A stretch of 64,000 nt of DNA from Persephonella atlantica (lineage in GTDB: Bacteria; Aquificota; Aquificia; Aquificales; Hydrogenothermaceae): the NCBI RefSeq assembly GCF_016617615.1, contig NZ_JAACYA010000001.1:682001-746000 (forward strand), in the 5' to 3' direction. Every line of letters starts with the position of its first letter. Positions within the stretch are counted from its first letter, which is position 1. Under the pieces are notes generated by a model. It saw only the letters and a program-made list of their open reading frames with translations. It was not told the DNA's origin and made no database searches. Shown in pieces: positions 63,994 through 64,000 of this stretch. The position numbers were made by a program, and so were the translations under genes.

Positions 63994-64000
63994 CTAATCT

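Overview
The window is a 64 kb, AT-rich, gene-dense piece of bacterial chromosome. It reads as a hyperthermophilic or thermophilic, Gram-negative chemolithotroph of the Aquificota, most likely the Hydrogenothermaceae (Persephonella/Sulfurihydrogenibium-like); this placement is inferred from gene content and not from any search. Supporting signs are a full-length reverse gyrase, a branched-polyamine synthase (BpsA) beside spermidine synthase, archaeal-type inositol-phosphate synthase, aconitase B, an SQR-like flavoprotein, Gram-negative outer-membrane barrels and a type IV pilus locus. No rRNA, tRNA, CRISPR array, insertion sequence or prophage was recognised, and nearly all of the sequence is coding.

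Layout: 1-0.4 kb, the 3' end of an unknown gene and a tautomerase; 0.4-3.9 kb (minus), serA, ino1 and an outer-membrane protein; 3.9-5.1 kb, two very small membrane proteins, a membrane-anchored protein and a PTPS/QueD-family enzyme lacking the usual catalytic Cys; 5.1-10.3 kb, a KaiC-like ATPase and HTH-protein pair directly followed by reverse gyrase; 10.4-12.1 kb, a secreted Cys-motif protein and gatB; 12.2-17.0 kb, ahcY, a YdcH-like protein, ilvD, metK and a degenerate GGDEF protein; 17.0-22.7 kb (minus), pilMNO(P)Q and a lipoamide-dehydrogenase-like flavoprotein; 22.8-28.3 kb (minus), glyQ, glyS, ppsA; 28.4-35.2 kb, a class A PBP, trpB, rlmN and a lone formate-dehydrogenase-like molybdoenzyme.

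The second half continues with DUF72/DUF808 genes (35.2-36.7 kb), then a compact cassette of a secreted Pro/Asn/Gln-rich and His/acid-rich protein, an outer-membrane barrel with a thrombospondin-type calcium motif, and an OmpR-type response regulator plus histidine kinase (36.8-40.0 kb). An SQR-like protein and acnB follow (40.0-43.8 kb), then a Uma2-type nuclease, bpsA, speE and a catalytically dead M16 peptidase homologue (44.0-47.9 kb, minus), ffh-rpsP-khpA (48-49.9 kb), tsaE, a dihaem cytochrome c peroxidase, and a long minus-strand run from nuoJKLMN through gmk, a VanZ-like gene, rpoZ, a PilS/PilR-like pair, lysS and an ADP-ribosylglycohydrolase to hfq.

Two loci deserve most attention as possibly undescribed systems: the archaeal-style KaiC/HTH pair next to reverse gyrase (about 5.1-10.3 kb), and the secreted His/acid-rich protein, TSP3 barrel and two-component cassette (about 36.8-40.0 kb). 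Methyl-group metabolism (metK, ahcY) and aminopropyl transfer (speE, bpsA) are well represented and fit a thermophile that makes long or branched polyamines.
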